Assembly: GCA_963928055.1 (NCBI GenBank)
Contig: CAWVDN010000003.1
Span: forward strand, 248,001 to 312,000
DNA length: 64,000 bases
DNA from: Scatomonas sp963928055
GTDB taxonomy: Bacteria; Bacillota; Clostridia; Lachnospirales; Lachnospiraceae
Reading direction: 5' to 3'
Shown: positions 25,605-34,487 of the stretch, piece by piece
How the letters are laid out: every line of letters begins with the position of its first letter
How positions within the stretch are numbered: position 1 is the stretch's first letter
Position numbers and translations under genes: made by a program
Notes under the pieces: model-generated
What the model was told of the DNA's origin: nothing
Seen by the model: the letters and a program-made list of their open reading frames with translations, nothing else
The model's database searches: none

Positions 25605-25988
25605 TTGAATGTAAATACGAATATAGATAAACCCATTTTTCTTCAGATCGCGGAACAGCTCGAGGATTCCATATTTACCGGAGTGTTCCCGGAAGAGACG
25701 CAAATTCCATCCACAAACGAAATTTCCGCGCTGCTCAGTATCAATCCGCATACGGTTTTAAAAGGAATGAATGTGTTGGTTGATGAGAAAATCATCTACA
25801 AGAAAAGAGGGCTTGGAATGTTTGTAAAAGAGGGAGCTGTTGAAAAAATACGGCAAAAAAGGCAAAGTCAGTTTTACGAGCAGTATGTTTCGACTTTAAT
25901 AAGCGAAGCGATGAAGTTGCAAATGTCCAAAGAAGAGATAATTTCTCTGATAGAAAGGGGTTATGACCATGAACGCCATTCAGATTAA
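25605..25988 (+). CDS. GntR-family regulator, YtrA-like
   Basis: A 127-residue repressor. A winged helix-turn-helix (about 10-75) carries PIFLQIAEQLEDSIFTG, IPSTNEISALLSINPHTVLKG and RGLGMFV, followed by a short helical dimerisation tail as in the YtrA subfamily that controls ABC exporters. The start is TTG 25605 with GGAGGT 7 bases upstream; the ATG at 25601 is out of frame and soon stops. It overlaps the next ATPase gene. AT-rich codon use suggests acquisition. Confidence 0.85.
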   Translation: MNVNTNIDKPIFLQIAEQLEDSIFTGVFPEETQIPSTNEISALLSINPHTVLKGMNVLVDEKIIYKKRGLGMFVKEGAVEKIRQKRQSQFYEQYVSTLISEAMKLQMSKEEIISLIERGYDHERHSD

Positions 25989-26838
25989 GAATATAACGAA
26001 AAGATATAAAGATGTTACGGCGCTTGACGATGTTTCTTTCTCTTTTGAGTTCGGAAAAATATATGGATTTTTAGGAAGAAACGGTGCTGGCAAGACTACC
26101 CTCATCAATATTATTGCAAACCGTATTTTTGCGGATCAGGGCGAGATCCTGATTGACGGTATTCCCTCTAAAGAAAATATGCGTGTCCACGAAAAGATAT
26201 TTTGTATGAGCGAAGCAGACTTATATGATAGAGATCTGAAGGTCAGAGATCATTTTAAGTGGACAGATCGGTTTTATACGGATTTTGATATGAACAAAGC
26301 TTTTGAGTTTTCCAAAGCCTTCCATCTTGACACGAACAAAAGGTTTAAGGCGTTATCGAAAGGTTATCAATCCATTTTCAAATTGATTATTGCGCTATCG
26401 CTCAATGTTCCATATGTAATCTTTGACGAGCCGGTATTAGGACTCGACGCAAATCATCGGGAGCTGTTTTACAGCCTGTTGCTGAAAGAGTTTGAAAATA
26501 ATGAGCGGACGCTTATTATTGCGACACATCTGATCGAGGAGGTTTCCAATATTATTGATGAAGTCGTCTTAATTGATAAGGGAAAGATTCTTGTTCAGGA
26601 AACTGTTGAGGAACTACTGGAGAAAGGGTATAGTGTTTCCGGGGCGGCGCAGGAAGTTGACCGCTATTGTGCAGGCAGAAATGTGATCGGCTATGACGAG
26701 TTAGGCGGCTTAAAAGTTGCTTATCTATTGGGAGAGAAAACGGTTTTACCGCAGGAAAGTAATCTGCAGATCACCGCAATGAATTTGCAAAAACTGTTTG
26801 TAAAGATGACGGAGAAAGGTGGCGGCGAAAATGAGTAA
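25969..26838 (+). CDS. ABC transporter ATPase (first pair)
   Basis: A 289-residue ATPase of an exporter. Walker A is GRNGAGKTT near residue 36, the signature is the unusual LSKGYQSIFKL, Walker B is VIFDEPVLGLD, and the H-loop is ATHLIEE. The C-terminal extension of about 70 residues is typical of YtrB/YtrE-like drug or peptide exporters. ATG 25969 is preferred over 25963 by spacing from AAAGGGG. It overlaps both neighbours, and codon use is AT-rich like the regulator. Confidence 0.85.
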   Translation: MNAIQIKNITKRYKDVTALDDVSFSFEFGKIYGFLGRNGAGKTTLINIIANRIFADQGEILIDGIPSKENMRVHEKIFCMSEADLYDRDLKVRDHFKWTDRFYTDFDMNKAFEFSKAFHLDTNKRFKALSKGYQSIFKLIIALSLNVPYVIFDEPVLGLDANHRELFYSLLLKEFENNERTLIIATHLIEEVSNIIDEVVLIDKGKILVQETVEELLEKGYSVSGAAQEVDRYCAGRNVIGYDELGGLKVAYLLGEKTVLPQESNLQITAMNLQKLFVKMTEKGGGENE

Positions 26839-27550
26839 ATTAAAATCTGCTGTTTTATATGAATATTCAACAAAAATAAGGGCGATAGGAATTTTCTATT
26901 TGATCCAATATCTGATCGTAGCTCTTATCTTTGCGATCGTCGCAATTTGTACCGAAGGAAAGGAAACCGCCTCCAATGCCTTGGAGTTCAGTTCCGTTGT
27001 TTTTGTCAGTGTGATCGGAGTATTAGGATATAAAGAAGATTTCAAAGCGTTGATCCAAAACGGATATACACGAAAATATATCTTTGGAGCGACGATTTGC
27101 ATGTTTACATTACTGGCAGGCACAATGGCGCTTATTGATACCATCATCGGGAACTCCCTTCATTTTTTCAATAATCACTATTTTACTCTATACAGCAGCC
27201 TTTACGGATACAGAAATGTTTTTGCAAACTGGTTATGGTTTACTGCTTTATATCTGATGTTTTGTATCCTTTTCTACTTTGCGGTTTTAGTGATCAACAG
27301 AGTTGGAAAAACAGTCTCCCTTCTGATAGGCGTTGGAGTCTGCGGTATCGTTCTTCTGGTTATCGCGCTGTTCCAGTTTGTATTCTCGGATGAGTTTGTA
27401 AGAAAGACCGGGGAGTTTATGATGAAAGCCATGGGATTTATGAGGGATGGCACAATAAATCTTTTTTGCCCGATCCTATCATTTCTTGTAATCGGAGTGA
27501 TTTTTGGGATCGGCTCCTATGCCGTAATCCGGCGCACGGAATTAAGATAA
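26831..27550 (+). CDS. ABC transporter membrane protein (first pair)
   Basis: A 239-residue protein with about six hydrophobic segments (near 17-40, 54-68, 90-110, 135-160, 168-195 and 218-235) and no recognisable domain beyond an ABC-2-like permease. The start is ATG 26831, inside the end of the ATPase gene. Partner of the preceding ATPase. AT-rich. Confidence 0.75.
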   Translation: MSKLKSAVLYEYSTKIRAIGIFYLIQYLIVALIFAIVAICTEGKETASNALEFSSVVFVSVIGVLGYKEDFKALIQNGYTRKYIFGATICMFTLLAGTMALIDTIIGNSLHFFNNHYFTLYSSLYGYRNVFANWLWFTALYLMFCILFYFAVLVINRVGKTVSLLIGVGVCGIVLLVIALFQFVFSDEFVRKTGEFMMKAMGFMRDGTINLFCPILSFLVIGVIFGIGSYAVIRRTELR

Positions 27551-27600
27551 AACGATTTCGCTCCCAAAGCGGAGCGGCATAAGATGTGACGGAGGATCGT

Positions 27601-28311
27601 ATGAAATTTGTGATTGAGCATTTATCAAAGAGTTTTGAGAAAAAGGAAGTTCTCAGAGACATTGATTTTACCTTTGACGAGGGAAAGATCTACGGGCTTC
27701 TGGGCAGGAACGGCGCCGGTAAAACAACGCTGTTTAACTGCCTGAACCGTGATCTGAAAGCGGACAGCGGAAATTTTTATATAGAGGAGGAAAACGGCCT
27801 CCGCCGTGAGGTGGCCGCGGAGGACATCGGCTATGTGCTCTCTACCCCTACCGTGCCGGAGTTTCTTACAGGCAGGGAGTTTTTGAAGTTCTTTATGGAC
27901 ATCAATGAGAAGTCTATCAAAAATCCAAAAAGCATAGACGAGTATTTTGCGTATATGAGCATTGCGCCGGAGGACAGGGATAAGCTGCTCAAGGACTACT
28001 CCCACGGGATGAAAAACAAAATGCAGATGCTCATCAACATCATCGCGCAGCCCAACATCCTGCTGCTGGACGAGCCCCTGACTTCTCTGGATGTGGTGGT
28101 GGCGGAAGAAATGAAGCAGCTGCTCCGCTCGCTGAAACAGGACCGCATTACCATCTTTTCCACCCATATTATGGATCTGGCCCTTGACCTCTGCGATGAG
28201 ATCGTGCTGCTCCATCGCGGCGAGCTGGAGGTGGTGGAGAAAACCGATCTGGACAGCCGGGAATTTAAGGATAAGATCCTTGCGGCACTCAGGGAGGAAG
28301 GAAATGAATAA
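27601..28311 (+). CDS. ABC transporter ATPase (second pair)
   Basis: A 236-residue ATPase. Walker A is GRNGAGKTTL near residue 33, the signature is the non-canonical YSHGMKNKMQM near residue 139, Walker B is LLLDEPLTSLD, and the H-loop is FSTHIMD. The start is ATG 27601 with GGAGGATC upstream. It is GC-rich, unlike the first ATPase, although it lies in the same operon. It overlaps the next gene. Confidence 0.87.
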   Translation: MKFVIEHLSKSFEKKEVLRDIDFTFDEGKIYGLLGRNGAGKTTLFNCLNRDLKADSGNFYIEEENGLRREVAAEDIGYVLSTPTVPEFLTGREFLKFFMDINEKSIKNPKSIDEYFAYMSIAPEDRDKLLKDYSHGMKNKMQMLINIIAQPNILLLDEPLTSLDVVVAEEMKQLLRSLKQDRITIFSTHIMDLALDLCDEIVLLHRGELEVVEKTDLDSREFKDKILAALREEGNE

Positions 28312-29881
28312 GACCCTTAAAATTTCTTTTTCCCTGAAAAACACCTACCGTGTCAACGGGATCCTGTTTTCCTTAAAGCAGATACCGCTCTTAAAGCGGC
28401 TGTTTCCGGCAGCGCTGTATCAGGTAAAGGGGCTTAAAACTTTTGCCAACCTGGTGTCCGTGCTGTGGGAGACCGCTTCCGCGTTTCTCGGCAAGTTCCT
28501 TTACTTTATCACCATGGTATGCGGGATCGGAATCCTGTATCAAAAGCTGCCGGAGCATGAGGCGTTCCTGCATATCCTGCTGTTTCTCACGGTGATCGGC
28601 AGCTTTGTGAACACCCACCTTTTCAATCCGACCAAGGATAAATATTATGCCATGATCCTGATGCGGATGGATGCGCGGGAATATACGCTGGTAAATTATT
28701 TCTACTCCATACTGAAGGTTGTTGTAGGATTTTTGCCTTTTACCATCCTGTTCGGTATGGGCAAAGGCGTACCCTTGTGGTTCTGTCTGCTCCTGCCTCT
28801 TTGCATCGCGGGGATGAAGCTGTTCGCGGCGGCGGTTACCCTGTGGGATTATGAAAAAAGAGGGTTTGGATACAACGAAAACAGGCTGTCCAAATATGTG
28901 TGGGGCTGCATCGCCCTGCTTTTAGCCGCTGCCTATGGGCCGCCGGCTTTCGGGTTCGCGGTGCCCTCGGCGGTATCCATGGTCCTGTTCTTAATGTGTA
29001 TTCCCCTTGGCATGGCAAGTATCACAAGACTGACCGCCTTCAACGATTATTACGCCATCAACAAAGAATTGCTGGCCGGCCTGACCAATCAGATGGACCG
29101 CGCGGCGGCAACGCAGCTTGTAAAACAGGTCAATGAGAAGAAAATATCCGCGGATACGTCCATTACCAGCAGCCGCAGGGGGTTTGAATACCTGAATGAG
29201 CTGTTTATCAAACGGCACAGGAAGATACTCTGGAACTCTACGAAGAAGATTTCCTGGGTGTGCGCGTTTCTTGTGGCCGCGGTGCTGACGGGAGTCTATC
29301 TGGCGCCCAAAGAAAAACCGGTGATCAACGAAATCGTGATGACCTGGCTTCCGTACTTTGTGTTTATCATGTACGCCATCAACCGGGGCACGAACTTTAC
29401 CCAGGCGCTTTTTATGAACTGCGATCACAGCCTGCTGACCTATTCCTTTTATAAAAAGCCGGGTTTTATCCTGCGGCTGTTTCAGATCCGCCTGCGGGAG
29501 ATCATGAAGATCAACGCCGTCCCGGCGCTGGTGATCGGCGGAGGACTGGCCCTGATCCTGTTTGTCACCGGGGGAACGGACAATCCGCTGAACTATGTGG
29601 TGCTGGTCGTTTCCATCCTGTGCATGAGCCTGTTCTTCTCCATTCATTACCTGACGATCTATTATCTGCTCCAGCCTTACAATGCGGGGACGGAGCTGAA
29701 AAGCGGCACATACCGGATCGTTCTGACCGTAACCTATGTGGCATGCTTCGCGCTGATGAAGCTGCGCATGCCGATCCTGCTGTTCGGAGCCATGACGATT
29801 GTCTTCTGTGTCCTTTACAGCATTGCCGCCAGCATTCTGGTATACCGCCTCGCGCCGAAAACCTTCAGGCTGAGAACATAA
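28304..29881 (+). CDS. Large ABC transporter membrane protein (second pair)
   Basis: A 525-residue polytopic membrane protein with roughly ten to twelve hydrophobic segments in two bundles, separated by a charged region (about 265-320, NKELLAGLTNQMDRAAATQLVKQ). Probably the permease partner of the overlapping upstream ATPase in an exporter of lantibiotic-resistance or peptide type; the substrate is not known. The start is ATG 28304 behind GGGAGGAAGG. Confidence 0.75.
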   Translation: MNKTLKISFSLKNTYRVNGILFSLKQIPLLKRLFPAALYQVKGLKTFANLVSVLWETASAFLGKFLYFITMVCGIGILYQKLPEHEAFLHILLFLTVIGSFVNTHLFNPTKDKYYAMILMRMDAREYTLVNYFYSILKVVVGFLPFTILFGMGKGVPLWFCLLLPLCIAGMKLFAAAVTLWDYEKRGFGYNENRLSKYVWGCIALLLAAAYGPPAFGFAVPSAVSMVLFLMCIPLGMASITRLTAFNDYYAINKELLAGLTNQMDRAAATQLVKQVNEKKISADTSITSSRRGFEYLNELFIKRHRKILWNSTKKISWVCAFLVAAVLTGVYLAPKEKPVINEIVMTWLPYFVFIMYAINRGTNFTQALFMNCDHSLLTYSFYKKPGFILRLFQIRLREIMKINAVPALVIGGGLALILFVTGGTDNPLNYVVLVVSILCMSLFFSIHYLTIYYLLQPYNAGTELKSGTYRIVLTVTYVACFALMKLRMPILLFGAMTIVFCVLYSIAASILVYRLAPKTFRLRT

Positions 29882-30085
29882 CGGGGCGGCCCCGCTGACG
29901 GGAGATCCACAGAAGGAAAAGCGGATGGATTTAAGAAAGACGATCTGTTTGGAGATTCTGTCCGCGGTCCGCGGAAAAAGGTTTCTTTTCCGGGCGGTTT
30001 GGGATAAAATAAAATCGTGGGATCCGGTGGATCATAAAATACCTTTCCGCGGGAAGGGTTTATAGAAAATCAAGGAGGACAGATG

Positions 30086-30763
30086 ATGCGGTACGAAATC
30101 AAAGGAGAACCGCTTCCGGTGGTGATCTGCTATCTGGAAGACGGCGAGCAGATGGTGACAGAGGGAGGCGCCATGTCCTGGATGTCTCCGAACATGAAGA
30201 TGGAGACGGAAGGCGGCGGTTTCGGGAGGGTGTTCGGCCGGATGTTTTCCGGAGAAACTCTTTTTCAGAACAGATACACGGCCCAGGGGCAGGGGATGAT
30301 CGCCTTTGCTTCCAGCTTTCCGGGGTCCATCCGGGCGTTTCAGATCGCCCCGGGCCAGGAAATGGTCTTCCAGAAAAGTTCCTATCTGGCGGCGGAGGCA
30401 GGCGTAGAGCTTTCCGTATTTTTCAACAAGAAACTGGGAAGCGGCTTTTTCGGCGGCGAGGGATTCATCATGCAGAAAACTTCCGGCCAGGGCATTGTCT
30501 TTGCGGAATTTGACGGATACGTCATGGAATACGATCTGAATCCCGGTCAGGAGATCGTAGTGGATACCGGCCATCTGGCCGCCATGACCGCGGGCTGCAG
30601 CATCGATATCCGTTCCGTGCCGGGCCTGAAGAATAAATTCCTGGGAGGAGAGGGCTTTTTCAATACCGTGATCACGGGACCGGGAAGAGTCTGGCTCCAG
30701 ACCATGCCGCTGCCCAATGTGGCGGGCGCCCTGCGGCCCTTCCTGCCCAGCGGCGACAATTGA
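30086..30763 (+). CDS. AIM24 / TIGR00266-family protein
   Basis: A 225-residue beta-rich protein of the AIM24 family (a tryptophan RNA-binding attenuator-like fold), of unknown role in bacteria. The family blocks GGAMSWMSPNMKMET, FSGETLFQNRYTA, GEGFIMQKTSGQG and LGGEGFFNTVITGPG are clear. ATG 30086 is chosen 7 bases after AAGGAGG; 30083 is an alternative. The following small gene is 30 bases away. Confidence 0.87.
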   Translation: MRYEIKGEPLPVVICYLEDGEQMVTEGGAMSWMSPNMKMETEGGGFGRVFGRMFSGETLFQNRYTAQGQGMIAFASSFPGSIRAFQIAPGQEMVFQKSSYLAAEAGVELSVFFNKKLGSGFFGGEGFIMQKTSGQGIVFAEFDGYVMEYDLNPGQEIVVDTGHLAAMTAGCSIDIRSVPGLKNKFLGGEGFFNTVITGPGRVWLQTMPLPNVAGALRPFLPSGDN

Positions 30764-30793
30764 TAGGATGGAAACAGTCAGGAGGAATGAGAC

Positions 30794-31033
30794 ATGCGCT
30801 TGGAAAAGATACAGAATACCCTGAAAGAAAAACACATCTCCTACGATTACACCGAGGAGGACGGCTGCGGCAGCATCGATTTTGAGCACCGGGGCCTCTC
30901 CTATCACATCTGGGAGTACGCGGAGGAGGGGATCCCCTGCGGGGTGGAGACGAACCTGGCCAATGTGGGCCGGACCCAGGAACTGGAAGGAGACTATGAG
31001 GAGAAAGTCATCCAGATCCTTTCGTACTTCTAA
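30794..31033 (+). CDS. Small conserved hypothetical protein, 79 aa
   Basis: Not functionally assigned. An acidic small protein (YTEEDGCGSIDFEHRGLSYHIWEYAEE) with alternating beta and helix pattern. I recall similar Lachnospiraceae proteins carrying the doubtful label kinase, but no kinase motif is present. It probably shares a transcript with the AIM24-like gene. Its last 4 bases overlap the convergent DUF1294 gene. Confidence 0.7.
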   Translation: MRLEKIQNTLKEKHISYDYTEEDGCGSIDFEHRGLSYHIWEYAEEGIPCGVETNLANVGRTQELEGDYEEKVIQILSYF

Positions 31034-31311
31034 AAACGGGCATACAGATACCAGCTGAGGCCTGCCCAAAGGGCTGTCAGCAGGGGGATCAGCGTCAGGA
31101 ACCGGAAATGCCGGGTCTTGTGATGAAAAAAGTACATAGCCAGCAGGCAGCCGGCGCCGCCGCCCAGGATGGCCGTAAGGAACAAAATCCTTTCGGGGAT
31201 CCGGCGGCGGCGTCTCCGCGCTCTCTGCTTATCGGACCGGAAGCAGAAAAATCCGGTCAGATTTATGGCCGCCAGATAAACAGATAAAAACAGATCCGGA
31301 AGGGACAGCAT
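31030..31311 (-). CDS. DUF1294 membrane protein
   Basis: A 93-residue membrane protein with three hydrophobic segments (near 4-22, 42-62 and 70-90) and the DUF1294 pattern DKQRARRRRRRIPERILFL followed by GGGAGCLLAMYFFHHKTRH. Role unknown. The start is ATG 31311; an upstream TTG (31323) would add four residues. Confidence 0.8.
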   Translation of the reverse strand: MLSLPDLFLSVYLAAINLTGFFCFRSDKQRARRRRRRIPERILFLTAILGGGAGCLLAMYFFHHKTRHFRFLTLIPLLTALWAGLSWYLYARF

Positions 31312-31316
31312 ATTTA

Positions 31317-31345
31317 TTGACAAATCCTCACCGCCTCTTCATAAT
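31317..31345 (+). promoter_or_regulatory. Promoter of the DUF1292 gene
   Basis: TTGACA, a 17-base spacer and CATAAT (31340-31345), immediately divergent from the DUF1294 gene. Confidence 0.75.
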
Positions 31346-31421
31346 ATTTTTTATAGTCTGTGCGTATTGTAACAGATTTTTGGAAAAAAGGAAAGTTTCA
31401 GCGGAGAAGGGAGGAGACAGA

Positions 31422-31676
31422 ATGGAAGATATGATCGTGCTGACCGATGAGGACGGACAGGAAGTGGAATTTGAGCTGCTGGATCTGATCGAATATCAGG
31501 GAGAGGAATACGCGGTCCTTTATCCCGCGGAGGGCGGCGAGGAGGAACTGGTCCATATCCTGCGGGTGATCTCCGAGGATCTGGACGATGAAGAGGCGAG
31601 ATACGAGGGGCTGGAAGATCAGGAACTGATCGATGCCGTCTACCGTATTTTCCGGAAACGGAACGGACTCAGCTGA
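31422..31676 (+). CDS. DUF1292 protein
   Basis: An 84-residue acidic protein of the DUF1292 (YrzB-like) family, widespread in Firmicutes and of unknown function. The pattern DEDGQEVEFELLDLIEYQGEEYAVLYP is typical. The start is ATG 31422 behind GGGAGGAG. A HAD gene follows after 15 bases. Confidence 0.88.
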   Translation: MEDMIVLTDEDGQEVEFELLDLIEYQGEEYAVLYPAEGGEEELVHILRVISEDLDDEEARYEGLEDQELIDAVYRIFRKRNGLS

Positions 31677-31691
31677 CACGGGAGGAAAAAG

Positions 31692-32381
31692 ATGAAAAGA
31701 CAGTGGCCGCAGGCGGTGATCTTTGATATGGACGGCCTGATGTTCGGGACAGAGCAGATGATCCAGCGGTCCTGGGATCAGGTGGGGCCGGAATTGGGGT
31801 ATGAGCCCCTGGGATATCATATCTATCAGACGATGGGCATGAACCGGGCTTCCAGAAAAGAATATTTTCTGGGTCAGTACGGGGAGGATTTCCCCTTTGA
31901 ACGGTTTCAGGACGCTTACCGGGAGAAAGTGAAGGTCCTGACGGACCGGGAAGGGGTTCCGGTGAAGCCGGGTCTGCGGGAACTTCTGCGGTACCTGCGG
32001 CAGGAAAAGCTCCCGGCAGTAGTGGCGACGGGTTCCAGCCGGGCCCACGCCCTGGATCTTCTGGAGAGGACCGGGGTGCTTGGATTTTTTCAGTTTGTGC
32101 TGGCGGGGGATCAGGTACGGAGGGCCAAACCGGATCCGGAGATCTATCTGAAAACCTGTGACATGCTGGGGAAAAGGCCGGAGGAGACCCTGGTGCTGGA
32201 GGATTCCTGGAACGGCGTCCGCTCTGCTTACAAAGCGGGAACGCCGGTGATCCTGATCCCGGACCTGCAGCGGGATTCTTCCCCGGTGGAAGGATTGTAT
32301 CTGAAAAAAATGGGTTCCCTGACGGATGTGGAGATCTGGCTGAAAAATACCAAGGCGGAGGAAGAAAGGACATGGAACTGA
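31692..32381 (+). CDS. HAD hydrolase, beta-phosphoglucomutase-like
   Basis: A 229-residue HAD IA phosphatase or phosphomutase. Motif I is FDMDGLMF near residue 11, motif II ATGSSR near residue 117, motif III is Lys in RAKPDPEIY, and motif IV is VLEDSWNGVRSA. The cap lies between motifs I and II. The second Asp (DMDG) supports phosphatase or mutase activity. It overlaps the following gene by 10 bases. Confidence 0.87.
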   Translation: MKRQWPQAVIFDMDGLMFGTEQMIQRSWDQVGPELGYEPLGYHIYQTMGMNRASRKEYFLGQYGEDFPFERFQDAYREKVKVLTDREGVPVKPGLRELLRYLRQEKLPAVVATGSSRAHALDLLERTGVLGFFQFVLAGDQVRRAKPDPEIYLKTCDMLGKRPEETLVLEDSWNGVRSAYKAGTPVILIPDLQRDSSPVEGLYLKKMGSLTDVEIWLKNTKAEEERTWN

Positions 32382-32920
32382 AATTATACGCGGGAAGACC
32401 GGAAAATTGTGAGGGAAGACTGGAAAGGGAGATCCGGGTGTACGATCTGCTGGACCGGCTGGGCATTGCCTATGACCGGGTGGACCACCAGGCGGTGATG
32501 ACCATGGAGGGCTGTCAGGAGATCGACGGGACGCTGGGGGTATCCATGTGCAAGAACCTGTTCCTGTGCAACGCTCAGAAGACCAGCTTTTACCTGCTGC
32601 TGATGCCCGACGACAAGAAGTTCCGGACCAAAGATCTTTCCAGGCAGATCCAGTCTGCCCGTTTGTCTTTTGCCGGGGCGGAGTATATGGAAAAATATCT
32701 GGACATTGAACCGGGAGCGGTGAGCGTCATGGGTCTGATGAATGATACCGGACAGAACGTGCGGCTGCTGATCGACCGGGAGACTCTGGAGGCGGAATAT
32801 CTGGGCTGCCATCCCTGCGTGAACACCAGCAGCCTGAAAATAAAAATGTCCGACATTCTGGAAAAATTCCTGCCGGACACAGGGCACGGGTACACGGCGG
32901 TGGACCTGCCCAGAGAATAA
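32372..32920 (+). CDS. ProX/PrdX-type prolyl-tRNA deacylase
   Basis: A 182-residue YbaK/ProXp-family editing protein that hydrolyses mischarged Ala- or Cys-tRNA-Pro. LCNAQKTSFYLLLMPDDKKF, the invariant Lys in CKNLFL, and SVMGLMNDTGQNVRLLIDRE match the family. It overlaps the HAD gene by 10 bases. The stop is 15 bases before the 3' end of SRP RNA on the other strand. Confidence 0.88.
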   Translation: MELKLYAGRPENCEGRLEREIRVYDLLDRLGIAYDRVDHQAVMTMEGCQEIDGTLGVSMCKNLFLCNAQKTSFYLLLMPDDKKFRTKDLSRQIQSARLSFAGAEYMEKYLDIEPGAVSVMGLMNDTGQNVRLLIDRETLEAEYLGCHPCVNTSSLKIKMSDILEKFLPDTGHGYTAVDLPRE

Positions 32921-32934
32921 AAAAAGGCATAATA

Positions 32935-33203
32935 AGTCCGTGCGCCTCCCGTCGAACTTACGCCACGCACGTTACTCCTACAGTTAACTCGGCCCAGGCG
33001 CCCTTACGGCACACGGAAGGTTCCACTTAGTGCTGCTGCATTCCTGCCCTGACACGGTTCATGGATTCCCGTTGCGTAAGACCCGGACGTCAGCGCCACT
33101 TATAAGAGGCAGCTGCGCAGTGAAAAAGTCCTCGGTTCGGCATCACCCCTGCTGTAGCGGATTGCAGGTACAGGGCACCGCTGACTCCCCGGCTGCACGG
33201 ACT
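32935..33203 (-). ncRNA. ffs: Signal recognition particle RNA, large Firmicute type
   Basis: Read on the minus strand, the 5' end AGTCCGTGC pairs with 3' GCACGGACT. The Alu part has GCGGTGCCCTGTACCTGCAATCC-like features. The S-domain core GTCAGGGCAGGAATGCAGCAG contains the conserved helix 8 internal loop. CTGGGCCGAG and GTTAACTG blocks match Bacillus-type SRP RNA. About 269 nt. A T-run follows the 3' end near 32920. It binds Ffh to target membrane proteins. Confidence 0.93.
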
Positions 33204-33208
33204 CTAAG

Positions 33209-33237
33209 AGTATAACCTGTTTGCCGGGAAAAGTCAA
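33209..33237 (-). promoter_or_regulatory. Promoter of SRP RNA
   Basis: On the minus strand, TTGACT, a 17-base spacer and TATACT place the start close to 33203. Confidence 0.85.
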
Positions 33238-33256
33238 CGCTCAGTCAATAAAGAAC

Positions 33257-33285
33257 TTGTAGTACCCTGGAAAATAAGCTATAAT
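33257..33285 (+). promoter_or_regulatory. Promoter of pfk (and probably dnaX-ybaB-recR)
   Basis: TTGTAG, a 17-base spacer and TATAAT (33280-33285), divergent from the SRP RNA promoter. The leader is about 80 nt. Confidence 0.75.
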
Positions 33286-33374
33286 AAATAGAATCAGACG
33301 GCTGCCCAGGGGGGCGGAAAATCCTGGGGCGGACCGTTGCCATGCCGAAAGGCAAATTTAGAAGGATAGGATGG

Positions 33375-34472
33375 ATGAGTCAAATGAAAAGAATCGGATT
33401 ATTGACAAGCGGCGGTGACTGTCAGGCATTGAACGCGACCATGCGGGGTGTGGTAAAGGGCCTGGCCAACAACCTGGATGAGCTGGAAGTTTACGGCTTC
33501 ATGAACGGGTACAAGGGACTGATCTACGGGGATTACCGTATGCTGACCTCCAAGGATTTCTCGGGGATCCTGACCCGCGGCGGCACGATTCTGGGGACTT
33601 CCCGCCAGCCCTTTAAACTGATGCGCGTTCCGGATGAAAAGGGTCTGGATAAGGTAGAGGCCATGAAGCAGACGTACTACAAGCTGCGCCTGGACTGCCT
33701 GGTGATCCTGGGCGGCAACGGCACACAGAAGACGGCCAATCTTCTGCGGGAAGAGGGCCTGAACATCATCCATCTTCCCAAGACCATCGACAATGATATT
33801 TACGGAACGGATATGACCTTCGGCTTCTACAGCGCGGTGAACATCGCCACGGATGCCATTGACTGTATCCACACCACAGCCTCCTCCCACAACCGTGTGT
33901 TTATCGTGGAGGTTATGGGCCACAAGGTGGGCTGGCTGACTCTGTATGCGGGCATCGCCGGCGGCGCGGATATCATCCTGATCCCGGAGATTCCCTACGA
34001 TATCGATAAAGTGGTGGACGCCATCAACAAGCGTGTGGCAAGAGGCAGCGGATTTACGATCCTGGCCGTGGCGGAGGGAGCCATTTCCAAGGAGATCGCC
34101 GCGCTTCCCAAGAAGGAGCAGAAAAAGAAACTGGAAAACATCGCAAAGAAGTATCCCTCCATCTCCTACAAGATCGCGGAGGACCTGCAGCAGCGGACCG
34201 GCATTGAGATCCGTGTGACGGTGCCCGGCCATACCCAGAGAGGCGGAAGCCCCTGCCCTTATGACCGTGTGCTCTCCACCAGGATCGGCTCCGAGGCCGC
34301 GAAACTGATCCTGGATGATCAGTATGGCTACATGGTGGGCATTGTCAACGGCAAGGTAAAGAAAGTTCCCCTGGAGGAATGCGCGGGCAAGCTGAAGATG
34401 GTGGATCCGGACTGCCAGGAGGTCAAAGACGCCAAGAGAATGGGCATCAGCTTCGGAGATGAAGACGTTTAA
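33375..34472 (+). CDS. pfkA: 6-phosphofructokinase
   Basis: A 365-residue glycolytic phosphofructokinase. LTSGGDCQALNATM is the N-terminal phosphate loop and PKTIDNDIYGTD holds the catalytic Asp. The residue pair that tells donors apart is mixed: Gly in GGNGTQ (ATP-type at position 104, E. coli numbering) and Lys in PKTIDND (PPi-type at position 124). This fits the long clade, where ATP use is common, but the donor should not be assumed. ATG 33375 is chosen; ATG 33384 is an alternative. Confidence 0.9.
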   Translation: MSQMKRIGLLTSGGDCQALNATMRGVVKGLANNLDELEVYGFMNGYKGLIYGDYRMLTSKDFSGILTRGGTILGTSRQPFKLMRVPDEKGLDKVEAMKQTYYKLRLDCLVILGGNGTQKTANLLREEGLNIIHLPKTIDNDIYGTDMTFGFYSAVNIATDAIDCIHTTASSHNRVFIVEVMGHKVGWLTLYAGIAGGADIILIPEIPYDIDKVVDAINKRVARGSGFTILAVAEGAISKEIAALPKKEQKKKLENIAKKYPSISYKIAEDLQQRTGIEIRVTVPGHTQRGGSPCPYDRVLSTRIGSEAAKLILDDQYGYMVGIVNGKVKKVPLEECAGKLKMVDPDCQEVKDAKRMGISFGDEDV

Positions 34473-34487
34473 GACAGGAGTGAATCC

